From Anaerolineae bacterium (GTDB lineage Bacteria > Chloroflexota > Anaerolineae > JAADDB01), in the NCBI GenBank assembly GCA_015486895.1, contig WFQT01000039.1:1-6468 (forward strand): a DNA stretch of 6,468 nt, read 5' to 3'. The notes under the pieces were generated by a model, which did not search any database, had not been told where the DNA came from, and was given only the letters and a program-made list of their open reading frames with translations. Positions 1 to 5,999 of this stretch are shown here, one piece after another. A program made the position numbers and the translations under genes. The first letter of the stretch is position 1; every line of letters starts with the position of its first letter.

Positions 1-93
1 CTCCCTCCCCCCCTCACAACTTTGAAAGTGTTCTTTACCAGTCGGCAGTACGCTATAAGGGTATCGTCTATTTTCTATAAGACCGGAAGGCGA

Positions 94-117
94 ACGATTA
101 TGGATCCCCATGATCGT
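94..117 (+). promoter_or_regulatory. leader hairpin, 10-bp stem with ATCC loop
   Basis: ACGATTATGG (94-103) pairs with CCATGATCGT (108-117) around the four-base loop ATCC. All ten pairs form if one U-G wobble (99 with 112) is allowed. No U-tract follows, so it is not an intrinsic terminator. It could be an RNA structure in the 5' leader of the lipoprotein gene or a near-palindromic protein-binding site. The pairing is seen directly; the role is unknown. Confidence 0.4.
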
Positions 118-185
118 AACTTGTTAGTAACCTGAAACGTATTACTCTCGTCCCCCTGGTTTATCGACAACACCGCCATTGCCGA

Positions 186-195
186 AAGGAGGTGA
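186..195 (+). promoter_or_regulatory. orphan consensus Shine-Dalgarno sequence
   Basis: AAGGAGGTGA matches ten consecutive bases of the anti-Shine-Dalgarno complement, a longer match than the site used by the following gene. No ATG, GTG or TTG lies at normal spacing 3' of it. The only nearby start is the GTG inside the motif (192-194), which opens a 35-codon frame ending TAA at 297-299, overlapping the lipoprotein start codon at 292. It may be a remnant of a lost small gene, a ribosome standby site, or chance. Confidence 0.3.
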
Positions 196-273
196 AAACG
201 GCACTAGAGAACAAATCAGTCTCATGTGGTCATCGGGAATCCCAATTTCGTTCTATCGTTCTGTTTTTCGCAC

Positions 274-283
274 AAAGGAGGAG
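274..283 (+). promoter_or_regulatory. ribosome binding site deciding the lipoprotein start
   Basis: AAAGGAGGAG ends eight bases before the ATG at 292. It fixes that ATG as the start rather than the in-frame GTG at 226, which would add 22 residues in front of an otherwise perfect lipoprotein signal peptide. Confidence 0.85.
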
Positions 284-291
284 ATTCACAA

Positions 292-2031
292 ATGCGTAAG
301 AAAATTTCGGCCCTTTTGGGCATTCTAATCATTGTCTCTATGGTCTTGGCTGCCTGTGCCAAGCCCACGCCGGAGAAAGTCGTAGTTACTAAAGAAGTAC
401 AGGTAAAAGTGACAGCAGCTCCGCAAAAGGAGAAGCAAGTAGTCTTTGCTGTTTACCAAGAGCCACAAATCCTGAATCCTTTCATCGCTACTCAGACCGT
501 AGCACAAGATGCTTATGCATTTGTCATTGAAGGCTTGATAGATGTAGATGACAATGGTAATTACTTTCCGCGATTGGCCACGGAAGTACCGACCATTGCC
601 AACGGAGGCGTTTCCAAAGATGGCTTAACAGTCACCTACCATTTGCAGAAGGGAGTAAAATGGTCTGATGGCCAGCCGTTCACTTGCGATGATGTCCAAT
701 TCACATGGAAGGCCGTCACAACACCGAAAAGTGGCGCCGTAAACACATCGGGCTTCGACAAAATTGACAGCGTGACCTGCCCGGACAAATACACTGCTGT
801 GGTCAAATATAAGGAATTCTATGCACCATATTTGACTGAATTCATCACCATTCTGCCTAAGCACGCTACTGGCAAGCCTGAAGACATGCAGAAATGGGTT
901 TACAATTGGCATCCCATTGGTACTGGCCCCTTCAAAATGGCAGAATGGGTTTCCGGCGATCACATCACATTTGTCAAGAACGAGAACTATCGGGATTATC
1001 CAGCCAAGCCGCATCTGGACAAAGTGATTTTCCGCATCATTCCCAGCCGGGAAGTGGGGAAAGCGCTCATTCGCTCCGGCGAAGTCGACATCTTGTGGGA
1101 CTTGAGTGAAGCGGACGTGCCGGAATTCAAGAACAACAAGGATATCGTCATCAACATGCGGCCAGGTCCTCTATCAGAACGTTTGCTGCTCAACTTAGCC
1201 GACCCCACCATTGATGCTACGGATGACCCGTTACACCATCCGCATTGGGCATTAGGCGATCTGCGCGTGCGCCAGGCTATACAGTACGCTATCGACAAAA
1301 AGTTCATTGTGGATAAACTGCTTTATGGTTTGGCTCCAGTAGGTACGACTGAATTGAATATTGGCTGGCCGAAAGCAAATATCCCGCCCAGCGAGTACAA
1401 TCCGGACAAAGCCAAGCAACTGTTAAAAGATGCTGGCTGGATTGACAAGGATGGCGATGGCATTCGCGAGTGCCACGGCTGTAAATACGCCAAAGAAGGG
1501 CGGCCGCTTCGCTTAAAACTGCAGACTACCACCGGCAACAAGTTACGGGAAGATTGCGAACAGGTATTGATTGACATGTTGCAAAAAGTGGGTGTCCAGC
1601 TTTATATCGAGAATGTGCCTTCTTCCGTTCTCTTCGGTTCTTGGGCTAGCGGCGCTTTCCGTAAACACGGCAAGTTCGACATTCTGATGTATACCACCAG
1701 CTATAATGTCGATCCACAGGCACACGTGGAAGGGTATTTTGCTTCCTGGAACATGCCGACGCAAGCCAATCATGGCCGGGGCTTCAACTATTCTCGTTGG
1801 ATAGATCCGCAAGCCGATGCGGCTATCAAGGAGGCCGGTTCTACGCCAGATCTGGCCCAGCGCAAAGCGGCTTATCAAAAGGCGATGGAACGCATCGCTA
1901 TTGGCATTCCACACCTTTACCTTTATAGCCGGGCCCAAATTCAGTTGACCCGCAAGCGTGTACAAGGGTTTAAGGTCAATCCGTGGACGCAGCAAAGTTG
2001 GAATGCGGCGGACTGGAACGTCAGTAACTAA
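292..2031 (+). CDS. ABC transporter substrate-binding lipoprotein, family 5 (peptide/nickel type)
   Basis: This 579-residue extracytoplasmic receptor probably captures oligopeptides or similar ligands and hands them to the permeases encoded next. The N-terminus is a lipoprotein signal: basic MRKK, a hydrophobic core at 8-18, and lipobox LAAC with the acylated Cys22. A Val/Lys/Glu-rich tether follows to about residue 47, a style common in Chloroflexota. The SBP_bac_5 domain spans roughly 80-510. Recognisable family motifs are WSDGQPFTCDDV (124-135), PIGTGPFK (208-215) and LRVRQAIQYAIDK (324-336). At 383-393 a GW-type segment holds the acidic DKDGDGIRE loop (Asp385, Asp387, Asp389), followed at once by CHGC (Cys394 and Cys397). 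Other cysteines are at 132, 163 and 422, so disulfides are possible. The length is slightly above E. coli DppA. The start is set by a strong ribosome binding site. The substrate cannot be read from sequence; peptide is favoured only by family and by the downstream peptidase. Confidence 0.93.
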   Translation: MRKKISALLGILIIVSMVLAACAKPTPEKVVVTKEVQVKVTAAPQKEKQVVFAVYQEPQILNPFIATQTVAQDAYAFVIEGLIDVDDNGNYFPRLATEVPTIANGGVSKDGLTVTYHLQKGVKWSDGQPFTCDDVQFTWKAVTTPKSGAVNTSGFDKIDSVTCPDKYTAVVKYKEFYAPYLTEFITILPKHATGKPEDMQKWVYNWHPIGTGPFKMAEWVSGDHITFVKNENYRDYPAKPHLDKVIFRIIPSREVGKALIRSGEVDILWDLSEADVPEFKNNKDIVINMRPGPLSERLLLNLADPTIDATDDPLHHPHWALGDLRVRQAIQYAIDKKFIVDKLLYGLAPVGTTELNIGWPKANIPPSEYNPDKAKQLLKDAGWIDKDGDGIRECHGCKYAKEGRPLRLKLQTTTGNKLREDCEQVLIDMLQKVGVQLYIENVPSSVLFGSWASGAFRKHGKFDILMYTTSYNVDPQAHVEGYFASWNMPTQANHGRGFNYSRWIDPQADAAIKEAGSTPDLAQRKAAYQKAMERIAIGIPHLYLYSRAQIQLTRKRVQGFKVNPWTQQSWNAADWNVSN

Positions 2032-2088
2032 AAACGTTGCTGAGCATCGTGACAATCGTTATCTTGCAATGTAACAGGCACGAAAAAG

Positions 2089-2119
2089 GCCGGACAGAAT
2101 ATTTCCAATTCTGTCCGGC
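2089..2119. terminator. 12-bp hairpin between receptor and permease genes (attenuator or processing stem; terminator-like on the minus strand)
   Basis: GCCGGACAGAAT (2089-2100) and ATTCTGTCCGGC (2108-2119) form a perfect 12-bp stem around a seven-base loop; a G-U pair (2088 with 2120) can extend it. On the + strand no U-run follows, so it should not stop all transcription. The usual role of such stems after a binding-protein gene is to protect its mRNA 3' end or partly attenuate the permease genes, so the receptor is made in excess. Five A residues (2083-2087) precede it, so on the minus strand it has the classic stem-plus-U5 terminator form, but no minus-strand gene ends here within the window. 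Confidence 0.65.
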
Positions 2120-2141
2120 TGGTTAGTCAGGGTGAACAAAA

Positions 2142-3119
2142 ATGACACAATACATAATCCGACGCCTTCTAGGAGCAATCCCTTTGCTGCTAGTGATTAG
2201 CGTGATTGTCTTCATAATGATCCAGCTCACGCCAGGTGGACCGATGGCTGCTTTTGAAGAAAACCCCAACATGACTCCTGAGGACATGGCGCGATTGGAG
2301 GAACAGTTAGGTTTAAACCGACCCATTCACGTCAAATATTACCACTGGCTGATGAAAATGTTGCAGGGGAATTGGGGATATAGCATGACAACCAAACGGC
2401 CCGTGTTGCAAGAAATTGGGGACCGGTTGCCAAACACGCTACAGCTCATGATAGCCGCTTATATTGTCGCTCTGAGTGTTGCCATTCCTATTGGCATTAT
2501 TTCCGCTATTAAACAATATACGCTGTTTGACCACATTATGACGACACTGGCATTTATTGGGCAAGCTATCCCTATCTTTTGGTTTGGTTTGATACTGATC
2601 ATTGTGTTTAATGTGTGGCTGAAAAATCCGACCACGGGCAAGCCACTCTTCCCCGGCGGGGGCATGCAAACTTACGGACTGACAGGTTTTCACCTAATGG
2701 ATCGCCTTTATCACCTGATTCTGCCAGTAACCATGCTCTCCATGTTTCTCATGGGCAGTTATACCCGTTATACACGTTCTAGCATGTTGGATGTGATCCG
2801 CTTAGATTATATTCGCACAGCCCGCTCCAAAGGTTTAAAAGAGCGTTCTGTTATCCTGCATCATGCGCTGAAAAATGCTGCCATTCCTATCGTCACCATT
2901 GTCGCCTTAGATTTGCCTGGTCTTTTTGGCGGCGCTTTGTTTACGGAAACGATTTTCTCCTGGCCCGGCATCGGGCGCCTCTTTTTCCGTGCTGCCCAGC
3001 GGGTTGATTATCCTCTTCTTATGGCGATCGTCCTCATCAACGCTACATTGATCATCTTATTCAACTTGTTAGCTGATGTGCTCTATGCTTATTTAGACCC
3101 GCGTATAAAATACAGCTAA
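2142..3119 (+). CDS. ABC transporter permease, DppB/OppB type
   Basis: This 325-residue integral membrane protein forms half of the channel of a peptide/nickel-type importer. It has the usual DppB length. TM1 lies near 9-29, after the MTQYIIRRLL start typical of the family. An extracytoplasmic region follows (about 30-95, with GLNRP at 57-61 and GNWGYS at 76-81). Five further membrane segments lie near 98-122, 134-158, 188-206, 246-267 and 291-313. The cytoplasmic EAA-type loop that docks the ATPase is DYIRTARSKGLKE (222-234), continuing to HALKNA (241-246). ETIFSWPGIGRL (269-280) and the C-terminal YLDPRIKY (317-324) are family hallmarks. The ATG is preceded by AGGGTGA at about 6-base spacing. 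The gene lies 110 bp after the receptor gene, with a strong hairpin in between. The ligand is unknown, so no gene symbol is given. Confidence 0.93.
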   Translation: MTQYIIRRLLGAIPLLLVISVIVFIMIQLTPGGPMAAFEENPNMTPEDMARLEEQLGLNRPIHVKYYHWLMKMLQGNWGYSMTTKRPVLQEIGDRLPNTLQLMIAAYIVALSVAIPIGIISAIKQYTLFDHIMTTLAFIGQAIPIFWFGLILIIVFNVWLKNPTTGKPLFPGGGMQTYGLTGFHLMDRLYHLILPVTMLSMFLMGSYTRYTRSSMLDVIRLDYIRTARSKGLKERSVILHHALKNAAIPIVTIVALDLPGLFGGALFTETIFSWPGIGRLFFRAAQRVDYPLLMAIVLINATLIILFNLLADVLYAYLDPRIKYS

Positions 3120-3148
3120 CGTAGAGAGCAAGGGAGAAACGATCTACT

Positions 3149-4075
3149 ATGAGCACTACAAATCTTTATTTCGATGAAGGATTAGCTTCCGAAACACATC
3201 ATCGAACATTACGGGATATTTACTGGGGGCAGTTTCGTAAGCATCATTTAGCTGTGGCAAGTGCTATTGTGGTCCTTTTGATGGTTTTGCTGGCCATCGC
3301 TGCGCCCGTGGCCACCAAATACACTCCCGACAAAGTAGATTTCGGTTCCCGCTATCTTGCGCCTTCACTTTCTCATATCATGGGTACTGATAGCTTAGGC
3401 CGGGATGAATTCACACGTGTTCTCTATGGAGGACGTATTTCCATAGCGGTCGGCCTAATTGCTACTGCTTTAGGGCTGATCTTTGGCATAATTGTCGGTG
3501 CTATAGGCGGATTTTATGGTGGCTGGGTAGACAATTTGGCCATGCGACTCACAGATCTCATGTTGGCCTTGCCCCGGTTGTTTGTGTTGATTTTGATGAC
3601 AATGCTCTTACGCAACGCTAATGTACCCTGGTTACAGAGCAGCGGTGGTATTGCTGCCATCATTTTGGTCATCGCCACCCTTTCCTGGATGACGGTGGCC
3701 CGGTTAGTGCGCGGCTCTTTCCTGTCGCTGAAAGAAAAAGAGTTCATTGAAGCAGCCCGTGCGTTAGGTGCCGGCAACAGCCGCATCATCTGGAAACACC
3801 TTCTTCCCAATGCCATGAGCCCCATTATTGTAGCCGGGACCCTGCGGGTAGCATCGTCCATTATCACCGAAGCAGGCTTAAGCTTCCTCGGTTTTGGCGT
3901 TCAGCCCCCTACGCCATCTTGGGGCAACATGTTAGAAAACGCCCAAGACGAAATGCTGAAAGGACACCTGTGGTTAGCTTTCTTCCCAGGCCTAGTGATT
4001 TTCATCATCGTTATCAGTGTCAATTACGTGGGAGACGGTTTGCGCGATGCCCTAGACCCGCGTAAGATTCAGTAA
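3149..4075 (+). CDS. ABC transporter permease, DppC/OppC type
   Basis: This 308-residue protein is the second channel subunit, expected to pair with the DppB-type permease 29 bp upstream. An OppC_N-like cytoplasmic start (about 17-33) leads into TM1 (34-56). The family signature HIMGTDSLGRDEFTR (76-90) follows. Further membrane segments lie near 97-121, 137-155, 168-186, 223-245 and 274-296. The EAA loop is well conserved: KEFIEAARALGAGNSRII (197-214), continuing HLLPNAMSPIIV (217-228). LSFLGFGVQPPTPSWGNML (244-262) and GDGLRDALDPR (295-305) are strong DppC hallmarks. A ribosome binding site AAGGGAG (3130-3136) sits 12 bases before the ATG, slightly far. Genes for the two ATPases (DppD and DppF types) normally follow or accompany this gene, but the next 519 bp are non-coding. 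Confidence 0.94.
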   Translation: MSTTNLYFDEGLASETHHRTLRDIYWGQFRKHHLAVASAIVVLLMVLLAIAAPVATKYTPDKVDFGSRYLAPSLSHIMGTDSLGRDEFTRVLYGGRISIAVGLIATALGLIFGIIVGAIGGFYGGWVDNLAMRLTDLMLALPRLFVLILMTMLLRNANVPWLQSSGGIAAIILVIATLSWMTVARLVRGSFLSLKEKEFIEAARALGAGNSRIIWKHLLPNAMSPIIVAGTLRVASSIITEAGLSFLGFGVQPPTPSWGNMLENAQDEMLKGHLWLAFFPGLVIFIIVISVNYVGDGLRDALDPRKIQ

Positions 4076-4129
4076 TGGGACTTTAGCCTTATTGGTTTTA
4101 ACCACAGAGCAAGACAGGTTTTGTAACGA

Positions 4130-4283
4130 TTACTAACTGGACACTGGCGTTTTTATTTTAGCCACAGAACTTCACAGATTTGGGTCAAAAAGCAAAGGGA
4201 TTTCTGTGTTAATCCGTGCAATCTGTGGTGAAGATAGTTAGGTCAAGCCTAAAACGCCATTTTCGCCAGACTCCAGTCACTAA
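4130..4283. repeat. large imperfect inverted repeat enclosing CACAGATT palindrome 1
   Basis: The left arm 4130-4149 (TTACTAACTGG then ACACTGGCG) matches the reverse complement of the right arm 4264-4283 (CGCCAGACT then CCAGTCACTAA) at 16 of 20 positions. A second GGCGTTTT-like match (4146-4153 against the complement of 4252-4259) gives an alternative register. The arms hold the inner palindrome at 4162-4228, so this 154-bp stretch could fold as one long stem. Function unknown. Confidence 0.45.
4162..4228. repeat. CACAGATT-family intergenic palindrome, copy 1
   Basis: CCACAGA (4162-4168) and CACAGATT (4173-4180) on the left pair with TCTGTGG (4222-4228) and AATCCGTG (4211-4218) on the right, with a small internal loop and a loop of about 30 bases that holds another TTTCTGTGTTAATCC word. 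The CACAGATT/AATCTGTG vocabulary is that of a dispersed intergenic repeat type seen in several environmental bacterial phyla; this is recalled knowledge, not searched. Confidence 0.6.
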
Positions 4284-4399
4284 GATCAGGGAATGATTCT
4301 GCCCCTTCTGGCAGGCGCAAATGGAAATAAGAGTGCCCCAGGGGGCGCCTTCACTTGGTCTGTGTAATCAATAGTTAGTTTTTGGGAGTGCTGGTTTAG

Positions 4400-4432
4400 C
4401 TAGTACTAAGTCAACCGTGATCTGAGTACTAG
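4400..4432. repeat. AGTACTAG hairpin
   Basis: CTAGTACTAAG (4400-4410) and CTGAGTACTAG (4422-4432) pair at 10 of 11 positions around an 11-base loop. The outer flanks GGTTTAG (4393-4399) and GGTTAAAACC (4432-4441) can extend the pairing loosely. No U-run follows on either strand, so it is not a standard terminator. It may be an operator or part of the surrounding repeat element. Confidence 0.45.
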
Positions 4433-4480
4433 GTTAAAACCTTATCAACGAAATTCTTGTACACGGCGCAAGAAAATGAA

Positions 4481-4543
4481 CCCCGGATTTCGCGGATTAC
4501 ACAGATAGAATTGAAAATCTGTGCAATCTGTGCGAATCTGTGG
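4481..4543. repeat. CACAGATT-family intergenic palindrome, copy 2, with AATCTGTG tandem triplet
   Basis: The right arm is three tandem copies of AATCTGTG(C/G) at 4516-4524, 4525-4534 and 4535-4543. The left arm (CCCCGGATTTCGCGG at 4481-4495, then ATTACACAGAT at 4496-4506) pairs with it almost throughout, giving a stem of about 24 bp and a loop of about 10 bases. Several left-arm G residues face T residues, so these pairs hold as G-U in a + strand RNA but would be A-C mismatches on the other strand. The element ends 51 bp before the peptidase start and stays open in that gene's reading frame. Confidence 0.65.
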
Positions 4544-4594
4544 TTGCCTTGTTGGTTCTGGCTCGGCCAGGTTAGGTTTTGGAGCGCGATAATC

Positions 4595-5995
4595 ATGAAC
4601 AGAGAAGAGCTATTAGCAATCGAAGAACACTTCATAGGGCAAGCATGGATGAATCCTTCCGTCTACGAGAACTTGGTGGCCCTCTGCAATTTTGGTAGTC
4701 GCTTCGCAGGCACGCCCAGCGAAAAGGCCGCTCGCGAGTGGTTACTCCAACGCTTCCAGGGAATTGGCCTGCAAACTGTCCATCCAGAGTGGTACACCTA
4801 TAAAGCCTGGGAGCGAGGGAAATGCGAGGTTACGGTAATATCCCCTCAAAGGCATTCTCTGTCCTCGGCATTAGCGCTTGTATATTCCCCGGCTACCCAG
4901 GCCGACGGCTTAGAGGCGGAAGTCGTGGATTTAGGACACGGCAGCGCTGAGGACTTTGCAGCCCACGCCGGCCAGATCGCTGGCAACACCGTGCTTGTGG
5001 ACAGCGGCACCCCTTACGGCCATGTTCGCCGCATCCACCGTCGGGAGAAATACATGCGTGCCGTCAGTCACGGTGCTTGCGGCTTCCTCTTCAACAACCA
5101 CTTACCCGGCCAGCTAGCCCCCACCGGCTCCCTTCAGCCCGGAGAAGAAGCAGAAATTCCGGCCGTGGGTCTTTCCTTAGAAGATGGACGCTACCTGGCC
5201 CGCCTGTCCCAACAGGGAGCCGTCCGGGTTAATACGTTCATTGATAGCCACACTTTCCCGGCCAAAGCTGCCCACATCGTCGGCGACGTCCCGGCTGCTC
5301 ACGATGGCCCTCATATTCTCATTGGGGCCCATTATGACGGTCACGACCTCGCCGAAAGCGCAGTGGACAATGGCACGGGTGTAGCCATGCTTTTAGCTCT
5401 AGCGGAAATGTTTGCTCCCTTAGCAGGGAAACTTGCCTATTCCCTTCGCTTCGTGGCTTTCGCGACGGAAGAATTAGGATTGGTAGGATCAACACAGTAC
5501 GTGGAACAACATCGGCAGGAATTACAGCAAATCGCCTTGATGATTAACCTGGACAGCGGTGTAGACAAAGGGCTTGGCGGCTTTGTATACAATGGCTTTG
5601 AGCCTTTAGGTGTAGTGATACGCAAGATCATGGGGCAGATCCACGAGCCGTTGCAGTTAGGACCACAAGTCATCACCGCGTCTGACAATATGCCTTTCGT
5701 CTTGGCCGGCGTACCAGCATTGAATCCATTCCGTCGCTCTCTAACCATCAGCGCTGGCCGGGGCTATGGGCATACCAAAGCGGACACCTTAGACAAAGTA
5801 GAAGAACGCGATCTGCGGGAAAGCGTCATGGTCATGGCACAAGTGCTCTTGCGCCTGGCCAGTTTGGAAGGCCCCATCGCGCCACATCTAACACCCCAAG
5901 AAACGGCAGAAATGCTGCGCCGCCAGCAACTGGAAGAAACCTTGCGGATACGTAACATCTGGCCTTTTCCGGAAAACAATGGTCAGCACGCATAG
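4595..5995 (+). CDS. M28-family zinc metallopeptidase (aminopeptidase) with PA domain
   Basis: This 466-residue enzyme probably removes N-terminal amino acids from peptides using two metal ions. The order is an N-terminal helical part (1-100, with NFGSRFAGTPSEKAA near 32-46), a PA-like insert (about 105-225), then the M28 catalytic domain. All expected residues are visible: His246 and catalytic Asp248 in GAHYDGH, bridging Asp258 in VDNGTG, general base Glu292 and ligand Glu293 in ATEELGLVGS, Asp320 in NLDSG, and His393 in GYGHTKADT. No signal peptide is present from this start, so a cytoplasmic site is inferred. The ATG at 4595 has GGAG (4581-4584) ten bases upstream. An in-frame TTG at 4457 would add 46 residues, but most of those are translated repeat. 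It follows the transporter genes after a long gap and abuts carA, so a role in degrading imported peptides is plausible but unproven. Confidence 0.92.
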   Translation: MNREELLAIEEHFIGQAWMNPSVYENLVALCNFGSRFAGTPSEKAAREWLLQRFQGIGLQTVHPEWYTYKAWERGKCEVTVISPQRHSLSSALALVYSPATQADGLEAEVVDLGHGSAEDFAAHAGQIAGNTVLVDSGTPYGHVRRIHRREKYMRAVSHGACGFLFNNHLPGQLAPTGSLQPGEEAEIPAVGLSLEDGRYLARLSQQGAVRVNTFIDSHTFPAKAAHIVGDVPAAHDGPHILIGAHYDGHDLAESAVDNGTGVAMLLALAEMFAPLAGKLAYSLRFVAFATEELGLVGSTQYVEQHRQELQQIALMINLDSGVDKGLGGFVYNGFEPLGVVIRKIMGQIHEPLQLGPQVITASDNMPFVLAGVPALNPFRRSLTISAGRGYGHTKADTLDKVEERDLRESVMVMAQVLLRLASLEGPIAPHLTPQETAEMLRRQQLEETLRIRNIWPFPENNGQHA

Positions 5996-5999
5996 TGCC

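Larger units (their letters stand above)
1..291 (+). other. non-coding leader upstream of the substrate-binding lipoprotein gene
   Basis: No recognisable gene lies here. The left edge is a C-rich tract (3-13). Two copies of CTATAAG sit 22 bp apart (53-59 and 75-81) and resemble -10 elements, but neither has a good -35 hexamer at 16-18 bp, so no promoter is assigned. A 10-bp hairpin follows at 94-117, and an isolated consensus Shine-Dalgarno sequence lies at 186-195. Short frames open from the left edge (to 80 and to 135) resemble no known protein and could at most be the tail of an upstream gene. Because the importer genes start right after this stretch, it probably carries their promoter and 5' untranslated region; that is inferred from position. 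Confidence 0.6.
4094..4441. repeat. possible small non-autonomous element bounded by GGTTTTAACC inverted repeats
   Basis: GGTTTTAACC (4094-4103) and its exact reverse complement GGTTAAAACC (4432-4441) bracket 348 bp. The hexamer CCTTAT occurs at 4087-4092, just outside the left arm, and at 4440-4445, overlapping the right arm by two bases, which resembles a target-site duplication. No coding capacity lies inside. A MITE-like insertion would explain the nested inverted repeats, but 10-bp AT-rich arms can arise by chance and the boundaries do not fit perfectly. Confidence 0.25.
4076..4594. other. 519-bp non-coding gap rich in inverted repeats
   Basis: No gene is supported here. The stretch contains, in order: the left GGTTTTAACC arm (4094-4103); a short CCACAGAGC fragment (4102-4110); a T-rich tract (4150-4160); CACAGATT palindrome 1 (4162-4228) inside a larger inverted repeat (4130-4283); a small CTGCC/GGCAG stem (4299-4314); a further TCTGTGTAATC fragment (4359-4369); an AGTACTAG hairpin (4400-4432); the right GGTTAAAACC arm (4432-4441); and CACAGATT palindrome 2 (4481-4543). 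ATAGTTAG occurs twice (4234-4241 and 4371-4378). I find no convincing intrinsic terminator for the permease gene and no clear promoter for the peptidase. Confidence 0.7.

Noticed and set aside
1..13. C-rich tract suggesting a G-quadruplex on the minus strand
   Set aside because: Only about three G-tracts fit before the window edge; a four-tract motif cannot be shown.
1..135. Frames open from the left edge (to a stop at 78-80 and to a stop at 133-135), possibly the tail of an upstream gene
   Set aside because: Neither peptide resembles a known protein and both are short, so they are not called as a coding region.
226..291. GTG start at 226 for the receptor gene
   Set aside because: It lacks a ribosome binding site and would put 22 residues before a complete lipoprotein signal that begins at the well-supported ATG 292.
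4130..4160. T-rich tract TTTTTATTTT after the permease gene as an intrinsic terminator
   Set aside because: No stable GC-rich stem lies directly before it; the only local stem is four base pairs (GTAA/TTAC) and about 20 bp too early.
4299..4350. Small stems CTGCC/GGCAG and AGGCGC/GCGCCT as a terminator or recombination site
   Set aside because: Stems are five to six base pairs with no U-run and no known attachment or integron core motif.
4162..4543. CRISPR array
   Set aside because: The repeats are two diverged palindromes about 250 bp apart with no regular repeat-spacer alternation and no cas genes.
4541..4594. Sigma70-like promoter for the peptidase (TTGTTG at 4549-4554, TTAGGT at 4572-4577)
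   Set aside because: Spacing is 17 bp but the -10 is poor and such matches are expected by chance.
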